DNA from: Adenanthera pavonina
Taxonomy: Eukaryota; Streptophyta; Magnoliopsida; Fabales; Fabaceae
Assembly (NCBI GenBank): GCA_026686845.1
Contig: JAIVEN010000014.1
Coordinates: forward strand, 15,362,001-15,426,000
DNA: 64,000 nucleotides
Direction of reading: 5' to 3'
Of this stretch, positions 11,941 through 23,409 are shown piece after piece. The notes under the pieces are model-generated. The model was given only the letters and a program-made list of their open reading frames with translations. It did not search any database and had not been told where the DNA came from. Each line of letters begins with the position of its first letter. The stretch's first letter is position 1. A program made the translations under genes and the position numbers.

Positions 11941-13600
11941 TAATTAAAGCGTTGATTGTCTCAGTACATTCCTTGTATGCTGCCATTCTGTTCAAAACCC
12001 TATAACTGGTTGCTTTTCAAAGGATAAACTAGATTGTTTTTTTTGCAATGTATGAGATAGATAATAATTTAATATTTTTTGGAAGATTATATTTATTTTT
12101 CTAACATTTAAACCAATGAGGAAAAAATATCTAATGAATAAAAAATTATAAGGAATACAACGAAATGTGAAGAAAAGATTAAAAGAATAACAAAAAATTA
12201 CAGAGTTAAAGAAAAAGTGTAGTTTCATATAGATTTTATATTTTATATTGATATTGATATTAATTGGAATTTAGTTATATAATACTACAAATAAAGAGGA
12301 AATTAGTCCCTTTGTTTCAAAATATCTATTGTTTAGAGGAATACACAAACATTGATAATGATAATTTTATTAAATAGCTTAAATTGTAGCAAAATCTAAT
12401 AATATTTGACTAAAATGTTCTTATTCATTTTGTTTTGAAGAAATATTTATTTCACATACCATTACTGTTATTAATAAAGAATAAAATAGGTGAAAAAAGA
12501 TTAATAAAATAAAAGTAACAAATACTACTAGTATTATGAAACCGATGGAGTATTCAGTGAAAACTGAATGAAAATAGTAGTAAAATAAGTTTGAGTTTAG
12601 CTAGGAACAGAGAAACGGAAGAAGCGACAGATAGGGGATGTGGTTTTAAAATTAAAACACGGCACGACAATCAGGTCAAAATACAAGTACTCCTCCTCCA
12701 CCTGTTCTTGTGCTGCGTGCTTCCACAAACATGCGGGTGGTGTAATGGTGTTGACCCTATTTACTATAACTAATTTAATCTATGAAATGATTATATTAAA
12801 TAATATTAAATGAGAATAACTTAAAAAAAATAATTTGTTTTAAATATTAACTATTATCCTTAATTCTATAGTTAAAAATGTTTTATAAAGCAAAACAGAG
12901 ATAACATATAGTCAACATAAGTGCATAATGTTATTAAAATATGAAGGCAAAATTATCTTTAATTTATTATTCATCAGATTGTTAAGAATTTGTTCTTAAA
13001 ATTAATTAAAAAAACTTAATCTTTATGCTTTAAATTCCACGTTGACTCTGGAGTTCAGGCGATCCGATCCCTTCGAAAGTGCTTCACGAAATTTCAAGCT
13101 CAGTAGTTAGTAACACGTCTTGCAAAATCAATAATACTAAACTTGTCCATCTTTACTCTTTTCAGAGCTGGTTTTCTCTATACTTCGGCTTACCAAGCAA
13201 GTTCAAACAAAGCGTATAAAATATCAACACAAGCTATTGTGCCCGTTGTAAAATATAAAACCAGCATGTCGATTTCTAAAGGCCCGGTTTTGAAAGAAAA
13301 ACCAATAGGGAGGCTATTGCCCATAAAGAGGGACATTGATTTTCTTTTTTTGGTCAAATCTCATTTTGCATACTTTCAAAGATTATTATAAATTTTAAAA
13401 TATCATCAATGGTTTGGTTATGTATGAAGCATTACCTGAATTACAACTTATTTCCCATAATATGTAATTTAGGTTCAAAATTTTTTACAATTTAACTAAA
13501 AAAAAGAACTAAAAAAGTTAATTAAAATATATATTTATATGTGCGTGTGTGTATATATATACATATATATGATTTGGGCTGGGTTTTGGTCAATGCCAAC
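11941..13600. other. AT-rich intergenic DNA with one Stowaway-like MITE
   Basis: No coding region is recognisable. The only element I can delimit is the MITE at 12306-12550. The rest is low-complexity A/T sequence, with a (TA)n/(TG)n run at about 13530-13570. Confidence 0.5.
12306..12550. mobile_element. Stowaway-type MITE (245 bp)
   Basis: The element begins GTCCCTTTGTTTC and ends GAAACCGATGGAG. Both sides are flanked by TA (12304-12305 and 12551-12552). The ends resemble the CTCCCTCCGTYYC type of inverted repeat known for Stowaway elements. The interior is AT-rich and non-coding. Confidence 0.6.
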
Positions 13601-14820
13601 ATCAGTAAGGGCATTAACGTCATTTTGATTTTTTTTCTTGCCCAGTAGAGAGGGCATTAGCGTCATTCGGCTTGATATACGACCTTCGCCTTTATATCTT
13701 CCTGCGGCGAGAGAATGGCATATAGAAGACGGGAAGAAAGAGACCCTACCTACCACGCCTCACACCGGCGTCTCCATTTGTGCGAGGATCACAATCCTCT
13801 CTTTTCTTTATTTCACTCCACTATTCTCCGTTTTAGTTTTCTATAGTCAGTCGTCAATTCTCATGTATAAGGTGAGCTCCGACCGATGGTCAGTGTACTC
13901 GATTGCCTCAGTGCCTCATTCTTTGTCTCCTGCTTCTCTTTCTGGAGTGTTAGCGCAGTTTCTTTCTTTTTTTTTCGCTCGATTAAAATTTTTATTGCTA
14001 TCTTTTGTATCCACTAGTTTTAAAGTGAAAATATGCCTATTATTCAGAATTGGTCAACTTGGTCAATGTTAGACAATAGAGAAAATTGGGTTTCAAAATT
14101 ATATGGTTTTCTGTTTAGACTTAAGACGAGGAATTTAGAACATTTTATTCAGTTATTCCTGCCTTGTCAGTTCAGGTATATCATTATATATTTATATTTT
14201 TGGACCAATATTGATTGTTTTATTCGGAATGCCTTCTTTAAAAAAAAAATTGTATTCGTTAAACTATTTTTGGTATGCGGAACATTTTGTTTGATTTTGA
14301 TATTGGATTTTATGCTAAGCATATACAGGTATCGGTTTAATGTTTAGTTAAAATTTTGGATGTGGGTGGCATATTGATTATGAGATTAAAGTATTCTACT
14401 AATGAAAGCCATATTAGCCTAATCTAATGTTTTACTTGGAAGGGTGATAATCTGGACATCTGTTGTACTGAAGCATTACACTGACCTTTACATAACTGTT
14501 CTTATTAATAATTCTGATCCTCGTGTATATAACATTCTCAACGGGTTTTATTTTGTCCTAGCACATTCTTAAATTTTCCTAGTCATTACAATACCTAGAT
14601 ACTTCATTATATATTGGAATGGCATTTTAAACTAGTTGTATGTTGTTCTGTTTGGTTACAGTTTTCTATAATCTAGAATTCTAGATATGTTACCAACTCA
14701 TCAACATAATCTGATATGAGAAGAGTAAGGAGATAACCAAGTACTAGTACAAATTGGTATAAGTAGCCTGTTCGTGGGTTTCAGACCTTCTGATAGTCAG
14801 TCCAAGCTAATTTAAACGAC
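13600..14820 (+). promoter_or_regulatory. Promoter and 5' UTR (probably with an intron) of the DUF1644 gene
   Basis: Two direct copies of GGGCATTARCGTCATT lie at 13609-13624 and 13652-13667, both ending in a CGTCA bZIP-type core. A TATA-like TTTATATC follows at about 13690, then a GC-richer stretch that looks like a 5' leader. AAGGTGAGCT at about 13870 is a good splice donor, so a 5'-UTR intron of up to 0.9 kb before the ATG at 14821 is likely. These are sequence-only inferences. Confidence 0.4.
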
Positions 14821-16352
14821 ATGGACGATATATCAGAAACGCATTGGGAAAATGTACTCTGCCCCATATGCTTGGATTTTCCTCATAATAGTGTTCTGCT
14901 CCAGTGCTCATCTTATGATCAAGGATGCTGTCCTTTTGTATGTGATACCAGTCAATTGCACTCAAATTGTTTGGATCGTTTTAAAATTGCATGTGGCGTG
15001 TCATCGTCTTTGATGTCTGATGAAACCTCTGCAGAAAATAAAGAGCCAGTGGTATCAGATGAACAATGTAAGCTGAGTTGTCCCTTGTGTAGAGGTGAAG
15101 TGTCTGGGTGGATTGTTGTTGAGAAAGCTCGTATGCATCTGGATGAAAAGAAGCGTTGTTGTGATGAGGAGCAATGTTCGTTTATGGGAAGTTTCTTGGA
15201 GCTCCAAGAACATGCTCAACAGGAACACCCCCATGCTCGTCCATCAAAAATTGACCCTGCTCGGCAGCTTGATTGGGAGAATTTTCAGCAATCTTCTGAG
15301 ATTGTAGATGTTTTGAGCACTATTCATTCTGAAATCCCTCGAGGGGTGGTTTTAGGAGATTATGTGATTGAATATGGAGAGGATGACACCGCAGATGAGT
15401 TTGAAGATTTCCCTGGAGATGAAGGCAACTGGTGGACGTCTTGTATCTTGTATCATGTCTTTGACAACTTCAGGAGTTCTAGAAACAGAAGACGGTCAAG
15501 AGTTGGTGATACTAGAAGGGGTAATCGTCGTTTAAGTTATGATACTTCAAATTCTGATGAAGGTTCTGTAGCATCAGTGGAGTTTACTGATTATAGGCTA
15601 GATGAGACTGATGATGAGTTTGTTAGTACAGTTGGCCCCTCAAGGGTTGGCAGTGGTCATCGCAGGTGAGCAGCTCTTCTTCATCTTTATTCTCTTTTGC
15701 TGATTGCAACATTCTAATAATAATGGCCTTTACATCTCATCTTTTCTCGTCTTTTGACTTTCTGATTTGTCAATATCTTGCAATTAGCAATTCCATTATA
15801 AGAGACTAAGTTTTCTTTCGACAAATCACCAGTGTACAAGTGACTAGGTTTCCTTTTCCCTTTCTCTATTTTTGTGATGACCATTATGTATCTCAGTGTA
15901 CAGAGACCTTGAATCTTTTTTATTTGAGTTCTTTCTATGTTTATCTTCTAATTTACCATCTCAGAGGGTTGATGTGTCATTTGCATTACCACATCACAAC
16001 ACATGATTACCCTCGTTTTAATGTATAATGATGAGAGAGAGAAAAAATTTTTTCTTAAAAGCTTGGACTTGTTTTGCAGCTCTACAGCTTTAAAATTTCA
16101 AGCTGGCAAGCTTGATTCATTTATTTTTGTCCTGAATTATTGGGTTTCATTTAGTTCTAATCGTTCTTAAGTTGTTTTAGTCATAAAGTCCACACTAGTT
16201 AGCAATTTTTTGTTGTTTTCATAGGTAACTTCTTCCTACTGTTTTTAAGAAAATGATAGGCTGTTTCTCTCATTTTTCTTCTTGGATGTTACATATACTT
16301 GCTTTCTCATTTCAGATCTCACAGACGCCGATCCCGCTTCTATGACAATTGA
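14821..16352 (+). CDS. DUF1644 family RING-like zinc-finger protein
   Basis: Two exons, 14821-15665 and 16316-16352, give 293 residues. The N terminus holds the DUF1644 signature: LCPICLDFPHNSVLLQCSS, then further Cys and His residues (CCPFVCDTSQLHSNCLDRF) and a second CPLCRGEVSGW knuckle near residue 88. This forms a RING/zinc-finger-like fold. The middle carries CCDEEQCSFMGSFLELQEH, a C2H2-like set. The tail is acidic and then Arg/Ser-rich, with the last 12 residues supplied by the second exon. Members are often annotated as putative E3 ligases and linked to stress responses in rice, but biochemical function is not established. The start is the first ATG of the frame, directly before the conserved domain. 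A long 3' region (to about 17000) may contain UTR introns. Confidence 0.88.
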
Positions 16353-18710
16353 CTAGGTATGCGCTGGAAATAATTGATTTGCATTTTCCTCTGTTCTTCT
16401 GTCATTGTACCAAGGTCCTGACTCCAGCCATATATTGGCCTGTTAATACTTATTTCTGCATCAGAGTCACAATGTGACCTCCCCTGCCCCCAAAGTACTC
16501 TTGTTGATGATAGATTTCTTTCTGCCATGAAGCAGCGGTGCTGAAGGCTTTTTGTTTCATTCCTTTTTATGTTCTTATCTTGAGTTCGCTAGCAGTACCT
16601 GAACAGAAGTGAAGCAAACTGAACGGCAGAGATCCACAGGACATGGGAAGCAATGTATCTCCGTGCAACTTGTACGTAAACATTCAAAGGTTACATTTAT
16701 TGCATTTGCAATGAGATGTGCTGATCGGGCAACTTTACGAACTGAACAGTTCCACACTTCCTTGTGGGTCAGATACTCGATGCTTGTTTTTTTTTTTTTT
16801 AAATGATTAGCTTTAGAAGCTCAGCTCCATTTGTTTACTCAATCTAAACGAAGAAAGTTTGTTAGCTAGCCCTGAAAGCTTGTTAATTTACTCCTGTGCG
16901 ACCATGCTAGTATTTCGGCAAGCATTCTGATGCTTGAGTAAGATGGAAATAGTTTATATCTTTCCCCTGTACATATAGCTAATTGATTGTGTTGTGTTAG
17001 AATAACTATATGAATGATATTACTCTAATTTTACGTAACTATAGTGCTTGGCTTTATTTAATTGAGTTTGTAGTCTCACTTAAATTTCAACATTATTATC
17101 CAAAATTGGAGAGGAATCACCACAATTATAAAATTTGGGGACTACGGTTCTTATCTCCTTTGTGGCTAGAATCCCACATCCATTATCTGTTGCTTCTGAG
17201 ATTGTCACCTGTTCCAGAACTAATTCTCCATGTAGTCCGAGACGGTCATTGCCGGAATTGACGCTATTATTAAAATAGATACCAAAACTTCTGTTAAATT
17301 TCCCCTTCTACTTTCTTTCTGACGTCTATCTCTTCTGAATCGACTTTCATTTGATGACTCTCTGTCTATATGACGTAATCCTAAGATGCTTGGTTTAGTC
17401 TGAAAGATCCCTTGAGCCTCTACTCAAGCACAAATATAGAGAGTTCTTGCATAATCTCCAAAGAAAATGCCATAATTATATCCTACCTCAGGCTTCACCA
17501 ATTTTATATTCTTCAAAAGGGTGAACACGTTTCTAGAAGATTAACTGAACCAAAATAATGTTACTTCTCATGTATTAAAGAAAAGTATCCATGAAATATT
17601 TACGTATAAGATACGTGCAACTTTTTTGGGTGAATAAATACATACAACTTTATTATAAGCTTCACGAATATATTTATAATTTTTAATACTTAAAAAATTA
17701 ATGCCAACTGAGGAGAAAAATGTCCATTTCAAGTCCAAGTAGTAGAAGCCGATGCCGATGAAATGCTGAAACCAAGAAGTTTAAGATATCTTTATTTTAT
17801 ATTCATATGCTTGAAAGGGACTTCTCAATCCGCTATTAGTACTTGGAAAATTCAAGGAAGATGCTGGCGGGATGAGAGATCCCTGATTAATTAAAACTTG
17901 CAGCCACTTTGGTTTCACCAGCCCAAAAGCATCATTTTCAATAGAGTTGTGAACAATTGGTAACAGAAGAAAAGGTTGTAGAGTATCGTAACATGTTTGC
18001 AATGTTTTTCAATCCTCACCAGATATCTGAGGAAACAGAAAACATTGTTGCTGTGTTCAGATAAAGAAGAGGAATAACGATCAACAACGGACACTTTCTC
18101 GGCTGCAGAATGAACTTTAATATGTTGGATATCAAAGCCAAGACTGTGCCTTCCATTTAACTTGCAGCTTTCCCATAAACAGAATTCATTTCATGTCCTT
18201 GAACAGTTGCCAATGGAAACACAAACATTACCGACCATCAATTTTCAAATCTTTTGGGGATATTAGAAGATAAGTCGAACTGGTTTTTTCTGAGATCAAA
18301 TTTATAATCTTCTACTCAGTTTTGCTGGCCTTGCATTTCCAGCTTCATACCATCCATAATTTCACGACATCAACATGTTCTTGGAAAACTATATAGCGAT
18401 CCCTTAAGCCTCCCTTAGGCCTTTTCATCCCCGATGATCAATGACGGGAATGACAATTGAAGCACCTAGGAAAGAAATAATCAAGTAATACAAAATTTTC
18501 CAATAGATAATACATAATGTCATTTCATTAGGCACGCACAAGTGCTGATGCCAATGGGTAATTCCCTGTCCTGGTGTCTGAAGTGATACCCAAAACGTCA
18601 AATTACTTTAGAAAAATAACACACAAAGGGCAGACGGGAGACGGAGAAAAACCGCGCCCGGGGGAGGGGGGGGGGAAGAGAGGAGAGAAATGAGGATAGG
18701 AAGGAGGGGA
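16353..18710. other. Convergent intergenic region and 3' UTRs
   Basis: The first 600 bases or so are probably 3' UTR of the DUF1644 gene. The last few hundred bases before 18711 are probably 3' UTR of the REIL1 gene on the other strand. Between them I see AT-rich DNA and a 73-codon minus-strand open frame (17781-18002) with no family resemblance. A purine tract with a run of G lies at 18658-18690. Confidence 0.4.
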
Positions 18711-21296
18711 CTAATATGGGACATTCTTTGGCAAGTTCCGGATGACATTACTTTTCAGCCCTATTTTAGAACGCAGGGTCTCCACACCAGACCTATTCAT
18801 TTCCTTCAGCACTTTCATCCTCACCATATGCTCCCTTGATTGGACGGTGGCCAAACCCATGCTCCTATACCTGCAAAAAGGGGAAAAAAATCCATATTAT
18901 AATATCTTCTTTTTTCTAGGTATATTGAGAAACTCTAGTGATTCTATTCAAACACGGATATGGGGAATGAAGTATCAAGCTCCCCCATCTATCACTACCC
19001 AGGGATCTTATGCATAAAAGGAGTGCCACTTGAACCAATACTCGAGTCTATATCATTTGCTTAGTGTAATTCAACATATGTTTTCCTTGATACTTAGAAA
19101 AGAATAAATACATAAAGCTCAAAATTAAGAAGAAAACCTTGAAGCCAATGAAGCAGCAACAGCCATGTTATTTGTGGGTGATGGGCGAGGGTTCTGACGA
19201 TAGTAACGCAAAAATTCACGAGAACCAAGTGTTTTGGTTGATATTCCATCATTAGATTTCTTAGTGATTACGAGCTCAGACCCACCACTACCAAGTTCTA
19301 TATTGTTGGCCGTATCACCTGATGCAACTAGCTGCTTGCCTTGCGCGTCCACATAACTGTGAATGAAAATTAAGAGCAGTTGAGGTCAAATGGTATCATA
19401 GAACTTAATTATTGCATGGGATCAAGAAAAATACTTTGGAAAGAGGAAGACCAAATTAATTGGCACTCAGAAAAAGAGGCAAGAACTACACTAACCTGCT
19501 GCTATAATCGTAGAATTCTTCTAACTCCACTTCTTCCTCATCATCACCATCACCATAATGCACTTTACAGTGACTTTTGGCTGCCATGTGTTTCCTAACT
19601 GCTTCCAGGCTGCTGAAAGGATGGCATCTATCATTGCAGTAAAGACACACATAGTCCCTCATGACCTAGAAAATAAAACGGGAAAAAAAGTTGCTGAAAT
19701 CAAGCTTGACTAAGCATAATAAAATAAAAGAGACACACATCACATGCCTATAATTCAGTACCTTAAGGCCTAGATAGGTAAGCAAGCCTTTTGGATCCTT
19801 TAAATACTCAACATCTGGAATGAAGAATCCATGCTGCTTATGCATGTGTACGATGCAACTTTCTATAGTATCATGCTTTTGATCACACATAAAGCAGCAT
19901 GATGGATCCAAATCCTCACAATCATCATCATCATCATCTTCATCCATATCAACATTGTCATCATGCTCATTCACATTCAAATCAGTCAAGGACAATGCAG
20001 CATCATTAATCAAGTGATCATTAGGATCGACCTCTTCCCATTCATCTTCACTTCCTTCACTTTCAGCATTTTCTACCTCTCTTCTGGGAGGTCTATTCAC
20101 CACACGTTGTGATAAGGGCTTGACTATTGCCTTCTCATCTGAATGACTACTTCCTTGAGCCCGCATCAAATGACTACGGGATTTGAGATGCTCAGCATGA
20201 GCCTTAGGACTTTTATAACCTTTTCCACAAAGGCCACAACTATAGAGCATGGGGCTTTCACTTGATTTATCCTTCTCTTGAGCAGCTGCAGATTGTCTAG
20301 CCAGGAACAGTGCTTCTGTCACCCCAGGAACACCAGCCACCTTTGAAAAGGAAAACAAAGGCGAATGAAATATGAGAAATAAATCAAGCATATGATGATA
20401 CCAACAGAAATCACTTATAAGCTTATACACGGTACATTTCATCAAAAGATTGGAAACACATAACACAAACCTACTCTGAAAAATTTAACAAAATAACAAT
20501 CCTTCTACACATAATAGCATCAAATATTCAGCACAGAATGTCATATGAGAGGCTAAAAAGGGATAAGCATACATCACAAACTTACAGAAGCCACGATATT
20601 GACATACAATCAAAGGTATGTTGCAGCTAAGAGTGCACATAATGAGTATGACACAATTCAATTACTGAAAATTTTAAAATCAAGATACAGGTATAAAACA
20701 TACACATATTTAATTATGTATATATTGCACATATTAACAAATAAAAATGAATAATATTAAAAAAAAAAGAAATTGAGTTTTAAACAAAGTAATATAAAGA
20801 TATTCATAACAAGCAAAGCAACCTAAAAATTGAGTTTCTGTGAGTCCTTAAGCTTTTTTTTGAAGTATTAAGGACAAAAAAAAAGTCAATGATACATATA
20901 TTAAAATATGTTCCGCTCACATATATATAATACAGTTATATCTACTTCTTTGAAGCATTGGTGTAACATACAACAAAACTAAAGAACAATAGTCTCAGTA
21001 ATAAGCAAACGCATACTCATCAATTCAATTTACTTGTTCATGATTGAAAAGGAAAAAAATTCAGGGGCATAACCTCTCCAGGAAGACATTGTTTATATTC
21101 AGTGTTGTCGAAGAAGTATGCAATAGACGAATGAAATTTCAAGATGACAATAAAGGATCATGAGTAAATGTTCGGATAAAAGAGAGGAAACCTTGCGCTT
21201 GAGATTATATCGGTGCCACTCGGATTTGTAATGAAGCTTTTGTTCTGCATCGTCGTTGAATTCTTTGTTGCAAGCGTTGCATGTCAAACCCGGCAT
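18711..21296 (-). CDS. REIL1: REIL1/ZNF622/Rei1-type 60S ribosome maturation factor
   Basis: Five exons on the minus strand: 21296-21192, 20340-19762, 19665-19496, 19356-19138, 18870-18711. They encode 410 residues, close to the usual length of about 400. Residues 1-35 form the first C2H2 finger (TCNACNKEF..QKLHYKSEWHRYNLKRK). A second finger (YSCGLCGKGY..AHAEHLKSRSH) follows, then an Asp/Glu-rich spacer with a run of Asp. The last pair is CCFMCDQKHDTIESCIVHMHKQHGF and CLYCNDRCHPFSSLEAVRKHM. Rei1 homologues act in cytoplasm on pre-60S particles, helping release and recycling of nuclear factors (yeast and Arabidopsis knowledge). The ATG giving MPGLTC is chosen because it starts the conserved finger. 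Site II motifs upstream fit a ribosome-biogenesis role. It is divergent from KAKU4, as in Arabidopsis. Confidence 0.93.
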
Positions 21297-21480
21297 GATC
21301 AAAGAACTCTTATGAATCTACCTTAATTATTTCAATTGGAGATTTTCCTCGGACACACTGATGTGTTAATTCGTGCGCAATAGATTAGAAGATATAAAGC
21401 AGGCGACGGCTGCGAACGACGACGAGTCGGTGAAACGTGGGAGACACGCTCTCCGCTAGCGCAATTGCTTATCTCACTTT

Positions 21481-21519
21481 TGGGCTATTGGGCCTTGTAC
21501 AGCTTCATATCTCGGCCCA
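21481..21519 (-). promoter_or_regulatory. Cluster of site II (TGGGCY) motifs upstream of REIL1
   Basis: TGGGCT (21481-21486), TGGGCC (21489-21494) and GGCCCA (21514-21519, the reverse complement of TGGGCC) fall within 39 bp, 185-223 bp upstream of the REIL1 start. Site II elements, bound by TCP-type factors, are typical of promoters of ribosomal and ribosome-biogenesis genes. Confidence 0.5.
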
Positions 21520-21734
21520 CTGCTTTCTTCCCAACTTTTAATATTATTATTATTTTTTGGGTGAACTTTCCCAACTTTTGTATCTCCTCCGTTCTCCTGT
21601 TGGTTGTTACTTGTTACCATTATTAATCATCAACAATGGTATACTAGTATAAAATAGAAAATTGTAGGGCCTATATATTGCAAGGAATTTAAGGTTGGAA
21701 GTATTATTTATAATTTATGAATAGTATAATATTT

Positions 21735-22625
21735 TATAAATTTTATTATAAGGCCCATACTAGTGTTTATTTTAGTTTGGAAGTGATTATTTTAAATTAT
21801 TAATTATTAAAGTTCATTTTAATATTTATTTTGCTGCAAAAATGTTATAAATAAACATGTTAGTTCTATAAATATAATAAGGGGTGGCTTTTGTGACTAT
21901 GTTGAGTTTGAAAAATGAGGCATGCTATTTAGGATTTATAAATAGTAACATTTGTTGCAAATTTTATATTTTTCTTAATTTTTAATTATTAAATACAAAA
22001 AATATAAAAATAAAATGTTCATTTAAAACAAAAAAAATATTTTCCAATGAAAAAACTACATAACAAGAAAACATATTTTCCAATGAAAAAACTACATACT
22101 TTTTGAATTTGGCTTCTCTCTAATTTTCTTCTCATTTACTTTCTCTCCAGTTTTCATTTAGGTTATTGGATCGAGTTTGAATGGTATATATTCAATATTT
22201 TATAATATTTATTTTAGTTTGAAAGTAATTATTTTAAATTATCTAAGTTCATTTTAATATTTACTTTGATGTGAAAATGTTATACATAAAGATGTTAGTT
22301 CTTGGCAAAAAAAAAAAGATGTTAGTTCTATAAATATAATAAGGGGTGGCTCTTGTGACTATGTTCAGTATGAGAAATGAGACATGCTATTTAGGATTTA
22401 TAAATAGTAAAATTTGTTATAAATTCTATATTTTTTTCTTAATTTTAATTATTAAATACAAAAAATATAAAAAATTCATTTTGAAACAAGAAAACATATT
22501 TTCCAATTAAAAAGCTATATACTTTTTGAATTTGGCTTCTCTCTAATTTTCTTCTCATTTACTTTCTCTCCCCTTCTCTTAGGTTATTGGACTAAATTTG
22601 AATGATATAGATTCAATATTTTATA
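21735..22625. repeat. Two diverged tandem copies of an AT-rich repeat (unit about 420-460 bp)
   Basis: Copy 1 (about 21735-22195) and copy 2 (about 22196-22625) share GTTAGTTCTATAAATATAAT then AAGGGGTGGC (21860 and 22321). They also share GGATTTATAAATAGTAA and TTTGGCTTCTCTCTAATTTT (22109 and 22532). The offset falls from 461 to about 423 because of small deletions. A third, more diverged copy lies at about 44285-44520. No coding content or clear terminal repeats were seen. Confidence 0.7.
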
Positions 22626-22902
22626 AAAAAATATTATTAAAATGTTAAATAAAATAAATAAAAAATATAAATTATTAGATTTTTTATTTGATCATTACAA
22701 AATTGTATAGAAACTGTGAAAAAAATCACTTCATAAAATGCTGAATCGTAATCCAACAATTAAAATAAGAAAATTTTTCTGGCCAACAAAATAAGGAGTT
22801 GAAAGGAAGTAAATAAGAAAGAAAGTGAATAGAAGTCTAGTTCATAATTTTCAAGCATGAGATTTATTAATTTGGGACAATTTCAGAAAAATCTTAAAAT
22901 AT

Positions 22903-23125
22903 GAAAATAATTATTATAAAGCTCAAAATTTTAAAAAATTATACCTAAATCCGTTGGTGTAAAATTCTAAAAAATAAATATAAAATTATAAAAAATAAAT
23001 ATAAAATATTGAAGTATGATTTTATATTCAATAATAAAATTTTTTAAAGTCATTTTTTAGAATTTTAAACCAATAAGATTTGAGTGTATTTTCTTAAATT
23101 TTGATACTTTATAATCATTACTTTT
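22903..23125. repeat. Foldback (inverted repeat) element upstream of KAKU4
   Basis: The arm 22903-22974 is the imperfect reverse complement of 23052-23125, roughly 80% identical by eye over about 72 nt, with a short AT-rich loop. Both arms share the core TTGGTxTAAAATTCTAAAAAA. It is probably a small MITE. It ends about 285 bp before the KAKU4 start codon. Confidence 0.65.
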
Positions 23126-23269
23126 TTAATTTTTTATCTACTAAGAAGCATTAGGCTAAATTGGGGGAGATAGGAAAAAAAAGGAAGGAAAGAAAGAGAG
23201 GAAAAAAAAAGGGTACAATACACCGAAGATAACCGCTCCAACGATCAAATGGAAAATTGTCAGCAGCAT

Positions 23270-23409
23270 CTCTCTGTTCCTTCTCTCTCTCTCTCTCTGA
23301 GCGGAGGTCCTGAGTTTTGAGGGACAAGAAGCAGAGAACTTCAACTCAAACCTCTGCTTCCTACCATCTATTTCTGCCTACTCTACGTCTCTGCCTTCAC
23401 AGCGTTGCC
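23270..23409 (+). promoter_or_regulatory. KAKU4 5' leader with (CT)n tract
   Basis: A pyrimidine-rich leader with a (TC)n run at about 23281-23299 precedes the KAKU4 ATG. CT-rich tracts near the start of transcription are common in plant genes. No clear TATA box was seen. Confidence 0.35.

Noticed and set aside
13638..14072. 144-codon frame before the DUF1644 gene
   Set aside because: It runs across the probable leader and the start of a 5'-UTR intron. Composition is low-complexity, and the real protein clearly starts at 14821.
17781..18002. 73-codon minus-strand frame between the DUF1644 and REIL1 genes
   Set aside because: No family resemblance, no splice partners and no promoter features. 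Probably chance within a 3' UTR or intergenic DNA.
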